DNA from: Peromyscus leucopus
Taxonomy: Eukaryota > Chordata > Mammalia > Rodentia > Cricetidae
Direction: 5' to 3'
DNA length: 64,000 bases
Assembly (NCBI RefSeq): GCF_004664715.2
Contig: NC_051072.1
Coordinates: 38,254,142-38,318,141, forward strand
In this document: piece after piece, positions 13,385 to 25,246 of the stretch
Numbering within the stretch: position 1 is the first letter of the stretch
Layout of the letters: the number at the start of each line of letters is the position of its first letter
The notes under the pieces: model-generated
What the model was told of the DNA's origin: nothing
Seen by the model: the letters and a program-made list of their open reading frames with translations, nothing else
Databases searched by the model: none
Program-made: the position numbers and the translations under genes

Positions 13385-15153
13385 TCACTAAAGTTTGAAA
13401 GATATTCATTATCTAGCATAATCTATCTTATACTTATTGCAGTGATCATCTCACTTCTGAGTATGAGAATGGACATCATGAAAATGGGCATAAAATGGGC
13501 ATAGCCAAGCAGAATCTAAACTGTAGTTTCCTGCCATCAAGAAGGTTACAAGCTGGGTACAGCTAGTTTAGCCTTTTGTTGTTTTGTTTTGTTTGTATTG
13601 CTGTCAAATTCAAAAGCTCCCACAGAGCCATAGAAACAGAAAGTATCTAGGCCCACAAAAATTAGTGTGACACCTTTCCTGGAAGTGTTTATAACTATTT
13701 TTTTCTCTTCAGCTTCTCCCATGCTCCCATGGTTTACAAAGGTTGGTGAGGTCTTTATGAATGTTACCATCATCCAGCTACATTCTAAGGTCAGTGTTTT
13801 TTAAAATATTGTTCTACATGGCAACTTTACCTATTAATTATGCACCAAATTTCTTCTGCGTTTTCAGGCATTGTTGGTAAAGCACAGGATAAGCTAAAGA
13901 TTAGGGCTACTTGCTATATACTCAACCTAGCAAGGGCTTGTTAAGATGAAACAGCATGAGAGGAATGGGACAACTTCAGAGACCAGCTCTGAGGACTTTA
14001 GAAACTATAGTTGGCACATTTCAGAGATAATTAAAACTAGGAAAAGCATTTCTTTCTGCCAGCATCACATACATTGACAGTCAAGCTGGAATTATATATA
14101 TATATATAAAATGAAGTTCTCCTCTGGGCTCTCTTTTTATTACATGTTTGAGGGAAATTTTACCCTAAAATTGTGATACGTGATGGTTTTGGTGGTTAAT
14201 CTCATTTCAGAAGAATGTCTATGATTTCAACATTATACCTTAAAGCTAGCTCTTAGGACAGCAGGAACACCTGATTTGGAAGTTTAGTGAGCCAAAGAGC
14301 ATAGGGTGACTAATCCAAACAATAACAAACACCTGATAAAAATTTTCTGAAAAAAATCTCAAGTCTCAGCATCCTCAGTACATGGGACTGCAAGTTAGGG
14401 TTCTTGTTTGACTACCAATGCTTTAGTTCACTATCATTAGCCGCATTCACAATCGGTTAACTGTGAAACACTCCTGCATGTCCTTTCCTTCCTTAAACCC
14501 ATTGCGTTTCTGTAATGTGATCGCAGCCACCTGGTCCTTTTCAACTCCATGTAATTAGGTTCTTTGTCATCTGCATCAAGTTGTGATTCACTACAAAATA
14601 TATGTGACTCAAAACTGGACAGGACAAGGTGCAATCATGTCTAGTTGTTCTCAGCTCTGTAAACATCAGTGTCGCTATTATCAGATGGCACCTCAATACA
14701 CACCGGATATGGAGGAGTTCTGCTTCCAAAACTTGTTGACTTTGGGCAATGCCAATCTTCTGCAGTGTGAATGCTCCCCTTATAAATTAGAATTCTATAA
14801 GCCTGGTTCCAACTGTGGCACCAGGGGTGAAGCCAAGACAAAAAAAAGGCAAGCTGTGCAGAATGCGCTAAAGCCTTAGGAAGACACTGAGTCAACAGGA
14901 GATGATGTGCTTCTCTGTTGTCATCTCCCACATCTTTGTGTATGAACAGTCTTTACCAAGCTCTGGTGGATAGATACAGCAGAGAAGCTGAGACAAGCAG
15001 GGTGTAGACAAGAGGTCAAGAAACAAAGGGATAGATGGACAAATTCAGCAAAGGAAATCAGACACTTGGAGGGGGACTTCCTTCTGAGGATGGACATCAG
15101 GCAATGCCAAGCTGGCTTCCAAGGACAGTGTTAATGCCTCAGTTAACATTCTG
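13385..15153. other. Unique DNA with a short (TA)n run, no gene recognised
   Basis: A (TA)n run lies at 14093-14108. The 14583-14931 stretch is open in three overlapping frames on both strands. The plus-strand frame is Cys-rich, but I cannot assign a family and regard it as unproven. Confidence 0.45.
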
Positions 15154-15195
15154 CTCCTCCTCTTCCTCCTCCTCCTCCTCCTCCTCCTTCTTCAG
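15154..15195. repeat. (CCT)n polypyrimidine microsatellite
   Basis: A run of CTC triplets with interruptions followed by ttcttc. The strand asymmetry makes it a candidate for triplex (H-DNA) structure. Confidence 0.9.
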
Positions 15196-15344
15196 GGTTG
15201 CCCATTAAAATAAGGGTACCAATTTAAATTTGAATTTAAGATAGATAGTGAATACTTTTAAGCATAAGTCTGTCTCAGATGTTATATGGACACATGATAA
15301 AATGTTTTGTTGTTTATCTGAAGTCTGGATTTAACTGTGTATCT

Positions 15345-15369
15345 TTGTTGTTGTTGTTGTTGTTGTTGG
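15345..15369. repeat. (TTG)n microsatellite, about 8 units
   Basis: An uninterrupted TTG run read directly. The plus-strand frame here translates to a run of Leu and is artefactual. Confidence 0.93.
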
Positions 15370-16489
15370 CAGGATCTGTCAGCTCTCTGTCGCTTCTGTG
15401 CAGTAGCACAGGGCTGAGGGAAGCTGCTGAGGACACAAAGGGCACAGTGCCCACTACAGCCAACCCATCAGCAGCAACATCCACAGCTGAGCTAAGTCAG
15501 CATGATAAAATGGTCCCATTATCACTAAATAAAACACCCAAGCCCCACCAGAGAGTGTGTCTTGTCTTCTATCTTTAAATGTTCAGAATGGAGAGTAAAG
15601 ACTCTTTACATAGGAAAGTCATCCTTTCGGCTTCAATTTTATCCTTCTCTGTAGACGATTAATTGTTTTAAAAATTGAAGTTATTACCTAAAACATATTC
15701 CATTTTTCAGTAGGAAACTGGGTACCAGGATGCTTACACAAGGTGCTCAAGGGCTCAGTTATTAATGCTATTAATGCTATTAATGCACAGGTGACACCTC
15801 TGGTCTCATTCGTGCTAACTTTCCCCATCGCCTGATGGTCTACTTTGCCACTCTGTTCCAACTGGAATTTGTTTCTGTTTAAGGAACTCATCTCTACCTA
15901 CTCTTAAGCATTGCTCATGATTTTGTCCAACGTTGCTTTACATAGATATCAGGAGTGTTTAATAAATTCTACACAAACACATGTTAAAAAGAACAGTCTC
16001 ATTAAGTGCCTATTTTTAAAAAGTGCACAAATGGTTCTTCCTTATCTAATCTATTTCACTGTGATTATTGTGTAATAACAGTTCCATCTTATTTAGTGAA
16101 AGAGGATGTTGACAGTGTTCTGTAGAGTAAGTTCAAAACTGAAACTATATTGCTTGCAGTTCCCGTGTCTAAGACATGAATAGAAACATGACTTCACTTC
16201 ATGAATTAGGGTGACCGGTTGTTCTGATGATATCTGAATTTTATTATATTTGACATCTTTATTAGTTGACTACATTAGGCTTAGGTCTGAAGGTATTTCT
16301 TTTTATTTATATTATTTTAAATGGATATGTAGCAATTGTGATGCATTGCATTGACAGAGCAAAATGTGATGTTTGCCATAGATACCCAATGTGATGTGAT
16401 TGAATCAAGCTCATTAACACGCTTATCACCACATTTCCTTGACTTTTTTTGTAATAGTACATGCTGCTGCTGTGCCTATTGGCATAAGA

Positions 16490-16625
16490 ACTTTACCTTA
16501 ATTAAAATATTAATTTTATGCTAAATTGGGGTAACTCAAACCATTAATTGCATGGTTAAATTATGCAGAATTAACAGCTACTTTGTGCAGTTCAAGGCTA
16601 ATTAAAATATCTGCTGATTTACTTA
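16490..16625. promoter_or_regulatory. Possible conserved non-coding element (homeodomain-type AT core)
   Basis: Dense ATTAA/TTAAT motifs ('aattaaaatattaatt', 'accattaattgcatgg', 'gctaattaaaatatc') sit in non-repetitive, non-microsatellite sequence. This texture is common in vertebrate developmental enhancers, but conservation cannot be measured here. The call is an inference from appearance only. Confidence 0.2.
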
Positions 16626-17204
16626 GGATAAACAGTTATTCTGTTTATTTATTACAGTGGAAAATGGCAAGATAGGCTACCCAAAGTCAGATTATCTTGT
16701 GTTGTTGGTGTAGTAGATGTTCACTGAACTGAGGATGCTCAATAGTGTTTAATGATGCTCCACCCAAGTGCCACTGTGGAGCACAATGATTGTCTCCCAG
16801 GGAAGAAGAATCTAAATGCAACTGGTGAGAGAAAGCATCACAGGAAAAAAATGCACAGCACTTATGCTGTTAGTTTCAAGTTCAAGAAAAAAACTTAGAA
16901 TGCCATTATCAAGATAAGCAAATAGAGCTGGGTGTGTTGTTTTACTAAACATACTGAAGACAAAGCTTCATAGAGAGCACTCTCAAAGTCCACTGAGTAT
17001 GTGCTATAAGAACAACTAAACCCATCCCTGAACAGTGACAGGAGGAGCCTCAGAGTTAACCAGTTGAAGTTATAGTTATACTACATAACTGCATTAGACA
17101 AGAAATCTTCAAGGCTAGTGAGAAAATGGTCAGCAAAACTGGGACACAGGACATCAGACTCAGTTTGGGAAAATTATCTCATCCTTGAGGAAAATTATCT
17201 TGTG

Positions 17205-17222
17205 CCCTTCCCCCTCCCACCC
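17205..17222 (-). other. Predicted G-quadruplex motif on the minus strand
   Basis: The plus strand reads CCC-tt-CCCCC-t-CCC-a-CCC, so the minus strand has four G runs with loops of 1, 1 and 2 bases, which fits the canonical quadruplex rule. No promoter or exon is visible beside it. Confidence 0.6.
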
Positions 17223-17916
17223 GCAGTGTTCAGATATATAAAGATGTAAGTTAATGCCTTCAAACATCCCCTACTGGAGACACTCACGCTAACACCAGGG
17301 CTATAAGTACATAATAGTGTCTACTCTCCCATCTCCATCATGCAGAGGGTTTTCAGAATAATGAGACTCATTCCCTGTCTCAAATGGGATAAAGAACCTT
17401 GATTGTTTTCATAAGCCAATAGGTAGCCACTCTAATCATTAACACTAAAATCCTATTATTAAATGAGAAGCCATCACTAGATTTTCTTTGAAATCCGGGT
17501 TTCCACCAAAGTCGGTCACACACTGCAATGTCTGAGACCATCAGCCGAACCAACCCTTTCCTCCTCGTAAGTTGATTATCTCACATGGAATGACAGAGCA
17601 GTAACATAAATTGTTATATAATATGTGCAAAGTAAACAAATCACAAATGATTTGCTCATTTGATTATCAATGAGAACATGTTTGCTTTGAGGGAGGGGTG
17701 GTCCTATTAAGTTTACTTACCCATGGCTATTATATGGGATACTAAGTTAACATTTGTGCTTATACCTTACATACTTAAGTTTTTATTTCTGCAAGCTAGC
17801 TTCCTCAAAGCAAAGTGAAGGTACACAGGCTCCTTCTTTTAGAGGAACTCCAAGTGTACCCTCCATGCATTTTGTGCTGAATCAGATTTCAAGCAGTAAC
17901 AGATACTAGTTCTTTT

Positions 17917-18360
17917 TTTGAAAAAAAAAATTATTTTTTTGAATGTAAAAAATTTTTCTAATGAATAAAAAAACCCAGAATATTATAAAATCGTAGTTTT
18001 GGGACTTCTTTCCTTACTTAGCTGGAGCAAGCTTAGGTCCTATGATCCTGTTCTAAGGGCCTACATTTTGCTGCATACTAACTTATTTGGTTTGTATTTG
18101 TGCTTTATATTTCAAGTTTTTTAATTTTTATTTATTTATTTAACTTTTTCCCCATTTTTATTTATTTATTGATTTTCCTATTATCAGCTTGATACAGTAC
18201 AAATTCTCATCCTAATAGTGAAATGTTTCATTGAGGCTTGCCCAATCATTGAGTAAAGCCAAAACTTATTATAAGCCACAGTCATCCTAGGGTCCCTCCT
18301 GTTATATAGCCTCCCTGGTTCTGTAGGTTGCAGTCTGATTGTTCTTTGCTTTATATCTAG
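17917..18360 (-). mobile_element. 5'-truncated LINE-1 fragment with exact 17-bp target duplication
   Basis: The flanks cagatactagttctttt occur exactly at 17900-17916 and 18361-18377. Between them the plus strand begins T/A-rich and ends with sequence I recognise as reverse-complement rodent L1 3' region ('cagtcatcctagggtccctcctgttatatagcctccctgg'). This fits an L1 inserted in minus orientation with a heavily truncated 5' end. No ORF1 or ORF2 is present. Confidence 0.8.
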
Positions 18361-18377
18361 CAGATACTAGTTCTTTT

Positions 18378-18536
18378 CTCCACAGTGGCCACTGGTGGAT
18401 GTTACCTTTTTACTTATTTAGTCTGTGAAATTAAGGATGAAATACAGTCTATTGTAATTTCTGCAAAACAATTTGTTTTGGCACAAGAGTAACTTCTTCA
18501 GAAAAGCAGTCAGGAAAACACAGCAGTGTGTGTTAT

Positions 18537-18538
<2 letters not shown>
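18378..18538. other. Short unique stretch
   Basis: Nothing recognised. It separates the L1 insertion from the following (GT)n tract. Confidence 0.4.

Positions 18539-18587
<49 letters not shown>
18539..18587. repeat. (TG)n microsatellite, about 24 units
   Basis: An uninterrupted dinucleotide run. Minus-strand frames across it give alternating Thr-His and are not genes. Confidence 0.97.
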
Positions 18588-18589
<2 letters not shown>

Positions 18590-19140
18590 TCCCAAAAAGG
18601 CAAGTGATACCACAGTGATGGATAGTAGTGAAGACAATAAGCTGCTTAAACCTAGAGAAAGCAATTCTTGAGGTGGAAGGGGCTTCATTTCTAGAACCCT
18701 CTCTCTCTTTGCACAGCCAGCTGTTGAGTCTGGGCCCTGATCTGTGGAAGCTGTAAAATGGTAGCTGATGCTCCACCAGTGAAAGGACAGAGGGGAGATT
18801 AATGAGTTCATATTGTGAGCCTATTTGTGGCTTGCTTGGGAAAGGTACCTTGGAACGTCACTATGTTTTATCATGGCTCCATAGATTATATAATGCTGTT
18901 TAATGCAATGCAGGTTCTTTTTTTCTAAGGCATTCTAAAATTTTACTTTGTGCATAAAAGGAATCTTATTAAAAAATCCATTGCGCCTCTTATGTAAGAT
19001 TCATGTTGCTTGTTACATGTTTTCCAGCTTTATTCCAATAGCAAGAGGATGCTGACGATCTCAATTTAGTGCATTGTTAATTTTGTTAATTCCAAGTCTG
19101 TTCTTTGGGAGATATTGTATCCTGGGATTCTTGGGAGATT

Positions 19141-19164
19141 TAAATAAATAAATAAATAAATAAA
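19141..19164. repeat. (AAAT)n microsatellite
   Basis: About six taaa units in tandem, close to the poly-T run at 19215. Confidence 0.93.
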
Positions 19165-19213
19165 AGAGTATGAAGAGATGGTTAAAACGAGATTTAACAA
19201 AGATCCCAATGCT

Positions 19214-19214
<1 letters not shown>

Positions 19215-19246
<32 letters not shown>
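19215..19246. repeat. Poly-T run, 32 bases
   Basis: A pure T run. It could be the tail of a minus-strand retroposed sequence, but I recognise no element body next to it. Minus-strand frames across it give a lysine run and are artefacts. Confidence 0.95.
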
Positions 19247-19249
<3 letters not shown>

Positions 19250-20471
19250 GTGATAGGAAACTGTTCTTTTTGCAATAAAAATTTCTCTCTGGCATGTCTG
19301 GTCAACGTGTGTGTCTGTATAATTGTACTGAATGCTGGCCTCTGCTAAATACACCTGAGTATGCAAACTGAGATTTGACTCTGTTAGCGTAAAAGGCCCT
19401 GGAACCGGTTTCATGGAGAAGAGTAGACAGTCAGCAGGAGCACCGGTAAAGTACATCATTATAAGTAAACAGCCTGGGCAGAGATGTCCACCAGTAGATA
19501 GGCCTTTGTGCAGACCAGTTCAACTGGTCTTGACAGAGTCAAAGCAGACAGTGAGGTCTTCCAATCCTCTTCAAAGGACTTTCAAGTCTGGTTTTCAGTT
19601 TCTAGACATGTGCGTGAGTCATGCTTATTATTTGCTGAGTGCGCTGAATTCCAAGGGCAAAATCATGGACAATGTCATTGTATGTAGTGCCTCTTTTATC
19701 TATTTTTTGATCAGAGCCACTGTATTTCTGATTATCTTGATACAGTAAAGAAAATGTCTGCATGCATCTGTAATGTGAGCACAGGTTGTAACAGAACCAT
19801 GGCACTACCAAATCCATCTTATTAACAATTTTAAGTGAAAGAATTGTTTCCAGAAAGATGGCCAAGGAGGCTACTTTCCTCCTTCATGAGAATGGTATAG
19901 CAAAGATCCACAAGATAGTAAGCTTGGGAGGTAGATGAATTCTTACGAGGACCTCCGGCCATTGGCTATAAAAACTTGAAAGGGTTTAATTTTCATAAAA
20001 CCTCTGTCCTTTGTCTATCCTCTTAGAGTGAGAAGTAAACCCTGGGGTCAAATTTTACCTTTTGAGTAGGAATAATTGCAATCATATTTTCTTCACACAG
20101 ATATGTTCCTTCTAAGTAGGATTCATCATTTTCTACTGAGTTGCTAAGATAACGCCACTTTATGTTATCACTCCTTTGAATTTTAAAGAAGTTCCATTTC
20201 TTTTATCACAGTTTTTTTTTTCTTTCTGGTTTCTCTGCCTTAGAGCTGGGAATTCGTTTGCAGTGGAGTCTGACATGTAGCGAGTCTGTCTGAATCTGCC
20301 TGTAGTTAATAACTGGCAAGGGTCAGACTCAGACTCAGGTCTCACGGTTTTGAATTCGACCACTCTGGCCCTTTGCCGTGTTTGGTTTTATCAATCCTGC
20401 ACACAAGCAGAAGCAACCAGGCCCCCACCCCACTTCCCATCTCATCTTTCTTTTCGTTAAAAAAATGCACT
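19247..20471. other. Unique DNA, no gene recognised
   Basis: The 111-codon plus-strand frame at 19413-19748 overlaps minus-strand frames and has no domain that I recognise. Confidence 0.45.
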
Positions 20472-20665
20472 ATTATTTTTGTTTGTGTGTATCTGTGTGT
20501 GTCTATGCTTTCACAAATGTGGGTACCTGTGGAAGCCAGGAGGGAACAATACATCCACCTGAAGCTGGAACTGTAGGTGGTTGTGAACCACACTATATTG
20601 TTGCTGGGGACCCAAACCCCCATCTTCTGCAAAGTGCTCCCAAGCAATGAGCCACCTTTCCAGCC
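20472..20665 (-). mobile_element. B2 SINE, minus strand
   Basis: The plus strand ends 'caatgagccacctttccagcc', the reverse complement of the B2 tRNA-derived head (ggctggagagatggctca type). It contains 'agctggaactgtaggtggttgtgaacca', the B2 body. The GT-rich front matches the variable B2 tail. Open frames on both strands here are repeat-derived. Confidence 0.88.
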
Positions 20666-21600
20666 TTCAGGCCCTGCTTTCTAATTGACATTATCAAGAT
20701 ATTCTATATATGCACATTTGATATTGGATCTTTGCATTCTGCTGACCTTTAGATGAAATTACTCCATTAACAAATAGAAAACTCCCAAGTATCATAAAGT
20801 TATCAGCTTTGTTATTTTTTTTTATCATGACTTTACATGCTGCTGCTGGCAGAAAGCAAAGGGATTTATTTCATGGTTTGTCTGCATTTCTTGTCTTATT
20901 CAGTGATGGTTCAAGGTAAAAGGAAACGCAAGCGCAAACATCGAAACATCTCATTTGAATAATGTCCACCTTGGAAGAGAATGCCTTGAAAAGTCTCCAG
21001 ACCTCAGAGCTATACAAACAAAAGCCGTGATTATTCAGTGTACAACTATACACTCTGATGGGAATTTTAAAGAGTTCTCCACAAGCAATCTTTTCACCTC
21101 ATTTCCAACTTCAATTATTTAATCATATCGAATTCAGTGCCTGCTGTGTATGAGAACTTGAAGGGTAATAATGAAAAACATTAAATTATATTTTGAAGGG
21201 GAAATATTTAAGTCCTAGTTTTAGTGGTAGAAATTAAGGCTGATGGTTTTCTCCAATAAATTAGAATATGCACAAAAATGAGTAGTATGAATATGAATAT
21301 AAAATAGGAACACTGATGAGAGACGATAGTCTCGTTCATCCTAATCTGCAGGACTGTTGTGTCTAATGATGGAACCTGTCCACTAGGATCCTCCTGCTGG
21401 AGACTCCAGGTAGAAGGAGGGAATTTGTGCCTGGTTCTGGGGGTTGGGCAACAGTGGGGAGAGGTTTCCTTTGACTATGCTGGACTTCCAACTTTGTGAG
21501 TTGGCAACAAAAATCTCTGAAGTCTAAAGACTTTCCAAAGAAAGGAAGATTTTCTTTTTGGTCAAGGTTCATAGAGATGGCTTTGCCCAAATCTAGTATG
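20666..21600. other. Unique DNA, no gene recognised
   Basis: No repeat or exon is supported between the B2 element and the hairpin at 21601. Confidence 0.45.
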
Positions 21601-21720
21601 TACCAAAAAATGCTTCCAGCCTTCTCTGGCTAGGTCAACTCAAAAATCAGTCTCTGCGAAGAGTACAACACGAATCCTTGAGTTGACAAAGCCAGAGAAG
21701 GATGTAAACATTTTCTGGTA
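21601..21720. repeat. 120-bp imperfect inverted repeat (hairpin) bounded by TA
   Basis: Arm 1 (21601-21643, starting taccaaaaaatgc) and arm 2 (21678-21720, ending cattttctggta) are inverted copies. I count 37 of 43 positions paired, around a 34-base loop. TA stands at both outer ends, as in Tc1/mariner-type miniature elements. Two of the six mismatches become G-U pairs if the minus strand is transcribed, so a minus-strand RNA would fold slightly better. It may be a mariner-type MITE, a precursor-microRNA-like hairpin, or both. I do not recognise the family. Confidence 0.75.
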
Positions 21721-24459
21721 TAAGATTCAAACAGTCTGCCTTGTGTGCAAGATCATTTTGTGTTACCGGAGGAGAGACTTCTTCATGCAAGAGCCAGTGC
21801 ATATTCTGGGTCCTCAGTTGATTTCAAAGCTGCTAACAAAGGTTACTTCTAAAATCTGACTCAAGCTTTTAGATGAAGCAAGGCTTAGTCTTTAAAAGGT
21901 GCTAACATGGTCTAAAAGATCAGCATTTCAATTGCATCACTATAAACTATATCCCTACCATAAAAATATGGCCTGAGTCATTTCTTTCATTCAGCATAGC
22001 TTTAGCCTACATGATAATACCTTGTGCTGGTGTAGAAACAGGGTTTTCTAATGTTCTCTTACTTTATCTTCCTAAGTATTCTAAGAGCATCTATGGCCCT
22101 TTAAGGATAAAACAGTAAGGATTATGCTGGCTAGAAAGCTTGCTTCAAACTACAGTTATTAGACAGTAGCATATCAATTTACTAAACTCCTACTTCACGT
22201 TGTAGAAAGCTGAAGTACAAGTACATGGAGCAAACTCACAGCAGAGCACTCTGCAGCAATCAGGATTTCTCACTGATCCAAAGGACTCTGTGTGTTTCTC
22301 AGTAGTCTTTTGGTGCATTTCTGTGTTTCTAAGTTCGAGACATACAAAGTTTCCAGATAGAATAGGTGAGAAAGTCACACTCTATCTAATGTCTACAGCA
22401 TTCACCCAATTAAATTATTGGAGAGATAAAAGACAAAAAATTTCTTAGATGATGTAATTATAGTTTCAATTTGATGACCGTTGATGTATGATATAGCAAA
22501 GATAAGGAAAGCATGTTAGTTAATTGCCATGTGACAAAAAAAAAATCCATCTTCTTAGAAAATTGACTTTCTTGGAATGAAAGTTGTTTCCACCAAAGCA
22601 AATTTCTCTTATCAGATAGTTTTCCTGGGACTTCCATGTGGAAATGGCAATCCCATGGGATTATTAAAAATCCTTTTTTTTCTGCATGATTTCCTCCCTA
22701 TGCTTTCAATTTCCTGCATTACTCTTTTTGTGAATGAAACCTTACAAATGCAAGACTTAGCTTTTATCAGGGCATTCATAACCATAAAATAAAAATCCCA
22801 TGGTAGGGTGGAAACTTTGAGAGTAATTGAACCTGGAAAGTCATCTTCTGCACATAAAAATTACCTGAAAAACTGTTCAGCTCTTCCCCATAGCTGGGAC
22901 CTGTTTCTGCCATTAGTACCTAAACAATATTTCCCATTGTCCTTAGAGCTAGCTGGTTAGAATAATAGCTGCCCTTCCACGAGTGAGCTGCCGCTAGCTC
23001 CTAACCTCATGTGTCAGTAGAAATCACTCCAAGAGACTAAATGTGTAATGATTTCTCTTTTATAGCAGCATAAATGATGTCAGGGAATAAACTAAACACT
23101 GTGAGAGGGGAAAGCTATTAACTGTTTAACTCTGGCTCAAATATGTTGTCGGAAATGTTGAGGAATCAGCAAAAGTTTTATTTAGCCCAACAGGAAAAAA
23201 CACTAATATTTGGACTCCTTGTTGTGTCTAATTTTAGTTTCCTAACACGTGGGCAATTTCATTTTCTTTCTCAACTCTCAGCAAAGTACTGACCAATTAC
23301 CTGAGCCAACACTTGTTTTTGTAAAAGGTTATTTTGATGGTCTTGGTGGAACTGTTAAAAACAAACATGCTTTCAGACCTGGGAAAGGAAAAAGCTTTTA
23401 TGGGACTTAGAAAACCTTTGTGTTATTGAATCCAAATTTCAATACAATGTTGTCCCTTTGGAAATTCTAGATAAAAAACCCTGCTTGAAATAGAAAAGGC
23501 AAACAAAAAATATCCCAAAGGTACAATGAATATATATTCTTTATAGAGTTAAGGAAAATCTAATCAACAAACTAATGCTTTTTATTAAGCTTTCTTTTTA
23601 AAAGTGTTCATGAATTGAATATGGTAAATTTTTGTTGGGCTTTCCCTCTCATGGCTGAAATTCACTAATTAACTTAGCTCCCTTCTCTGACTACTGAAGT
23701 TTTTATTCTTTTACCTGAAGTATAAATTCAATACAGGATCCAAAAGAATAAGAAACCAGATCTCTAGTTTGTCTCAAGTCTCATACTGGTTTTAAAAGTT
23801 GTTAGGAAAGTATTAACATTCATCAATATTCTTAAAGAAGACAGTGGGCAAAGAGTTCTTAAACACAGCCCCCAAATTATTACACATAAAGGAAAAATTA
23901 TAAAACATGTAATTAATTGGAGATATCAAAACTATCTTTTCTTCTTCTTAGTTCATACTAAAATCCTTTGCAGTTAAAGACACTGTTCATAGAATTGGAA
24001 GAAAAAAGTTGTGGGAAAAGATTGTACAGAACCAATAAATGCTCACTATTGTATATCCATCCAACAACTTGCAAAAATTTTCTCCAAATTCAACAGTTAA
24101 TATACAGGCAAGTCCTCGGTGGATCTAGAATGATATTTACCAAAGAGCGACTTTAAAGGTGGCAAATAGAAACTTGAAAATATGTTAGAAATTTGCTAGT
24201 TGAAAATTTAATTAAAGTAACTATGAAATTCAACTATACACATTTGTCCTGAGAGGAAAGTTCCAGAGATTTGGAGCAAGTGAGACTCTCATGTGTTTCT
24301 GGAAAGGATGTAAAAATGGTCCACTCTTCCTGAAACTTTTAAGTACTTAGTCAATAAATAATCATTTATTTTCACACATACTTTTTATATCTCACTCTTC
24401 AAATGTGTCTTGAGCAGGTAAATGCACAAAGCTCATAAATGCCATGTTGGGAACAAGCT
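21721..24459. other. Unique AT-rich DNA, no gene recognised
   Basis: No coding exon is supported. The stretch 23030-23330 is non-repetitive and could be conserved, but I have no direct evidence. A run of nine A lies near 22536. Confidence 0.45.
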
Positions 24460-24810
24460 ATTCATATATGAAAAATCACGAATGAATTTTAAAGTCATTA
24501 TGTTGGGTGAAAGAAATCAGTTACAAGAGATTACACAAACAGTGTGTGATTTCATTCATACCACATTCTCCAAAGGTCAGAAACTGTCATGACAAGCAAC
24601 AGATCAATATTGCCTGGCTTTGAAAGCAGAGGAGGGTAAGACTATTGTTAAGCATTGTGTAGAAAGAATATGATAACAGCTTTGTGTTCTTATTGTGATG
24701 GTGCTTGCCCAACTCCACACATGTAATAAAGTCATAAAACTGTACTGAAAAAAGCATCAATTTTATTCTATGACAGCTAATAATAACACCATTTAATATA
24801 AAAATTAATA
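24460..24810 (+). repeat. Ancient LINE-1 (L1M-type) 3' end relic
   Basis: The order of phrases follows the old mammalian L1 3' end: 'gtgtgatttcattcata', a 'cagatcaatattgcctgg' segment, 'tattgtgatggtgcttg', then 'aaaactgtactgaaaaaagc' and an A-rich end. It is highly diverged with no intact ORF. Edges are approximate. Confidence 0.6.
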
Positions 24811-24835
24811 AACAAATGTTACCTTTTTTGTTGTC

Positions 24836-24930
24836 TTTGAGACAGTATTTTGAAATACAGTACAGACTAGCCTTAGAATTCTAACCTCTACCTTAGTCTC
24901 TCCAGGGCCAGAACTACCAAGCCTGACTTG
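24836..24930 (-). repeat. Old B1-type SINE relic
   Basis: 'tttgagacagtattttgaaatacagtacagactagcctt' followed by 'aactaccaagcctgac' is a strongly diverged reverse complement of a 7SL-derived monomer. Confidence 0.5.
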
Positions 24931-25109
24931 AAGGCTTTGAAAAACTTATATTCTTCCCATTCTTTCATGAGGATATTTATAGGTATTGTTGACAAACACC
25001 TGACAGAAAATTCTTTTTCTTCAATCCCTTGGTCTTTTAATGCTGAAACTGATTTGCCCCGCTTTACGACAAATCTGTGGTGATGACATACATCACCATC
25101 AAGTGTCTA

Positions 25110-25246
25110 GCCTAAACTGGGAGAGGTGACATACACTTGAAGTCCCAGGTACTCAGGAGACTGAGGCTAGTGGATCACTTGAGTTTATGAGCTCAAGATA
25201 ACCCTGGACAACAGACCTAGATTCCCTTTAAAAACAACAGCAAAAA
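25110..25246 (+). repeat. Old 7SL-derived (proto-B1) SINE relic
   Basis: The order 'gaggtgacatacacttgaagtcccag', 'actcaggagactgaggctagtggatcac', 'gagctcaagataaccctgg', and an A-rich end is the forward layout of a B1/Alu-type monomer. It is much diverged. Confidence 0.65.

Larger units (their letters stand above)
15370..17899. other. Unique AT-rich DNA, no gene recognised
   Basis: No exon is supported. The 9-bp unit attaatgct repeats about three times near 15758-15785. An AT-rich block at 16490-16625 and a C-rich run at 17205-17222 are listed separately. Confidence 0.45.

Noticed and set aside
14583..14931. Cys-rich frame of about 98 codons considered as a processed pseudogene
   Set aside because: It begins at GTG, has no poly-A tail or target duplication, overlaps open frames on the other strand, and matches no family that I recognise.
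18418..18811. Minus-strand frames with long Thr-His runs
   Set aside because: They are translations of the (TG)n microsatellite in several frames.
19061..19459. 132-codon minus-strand frame with a lysine run
   Set aside because: The lysines come from the 32-base poly-T tract and the Ile/Tyr/Leu part from the (AAAT)n tract.
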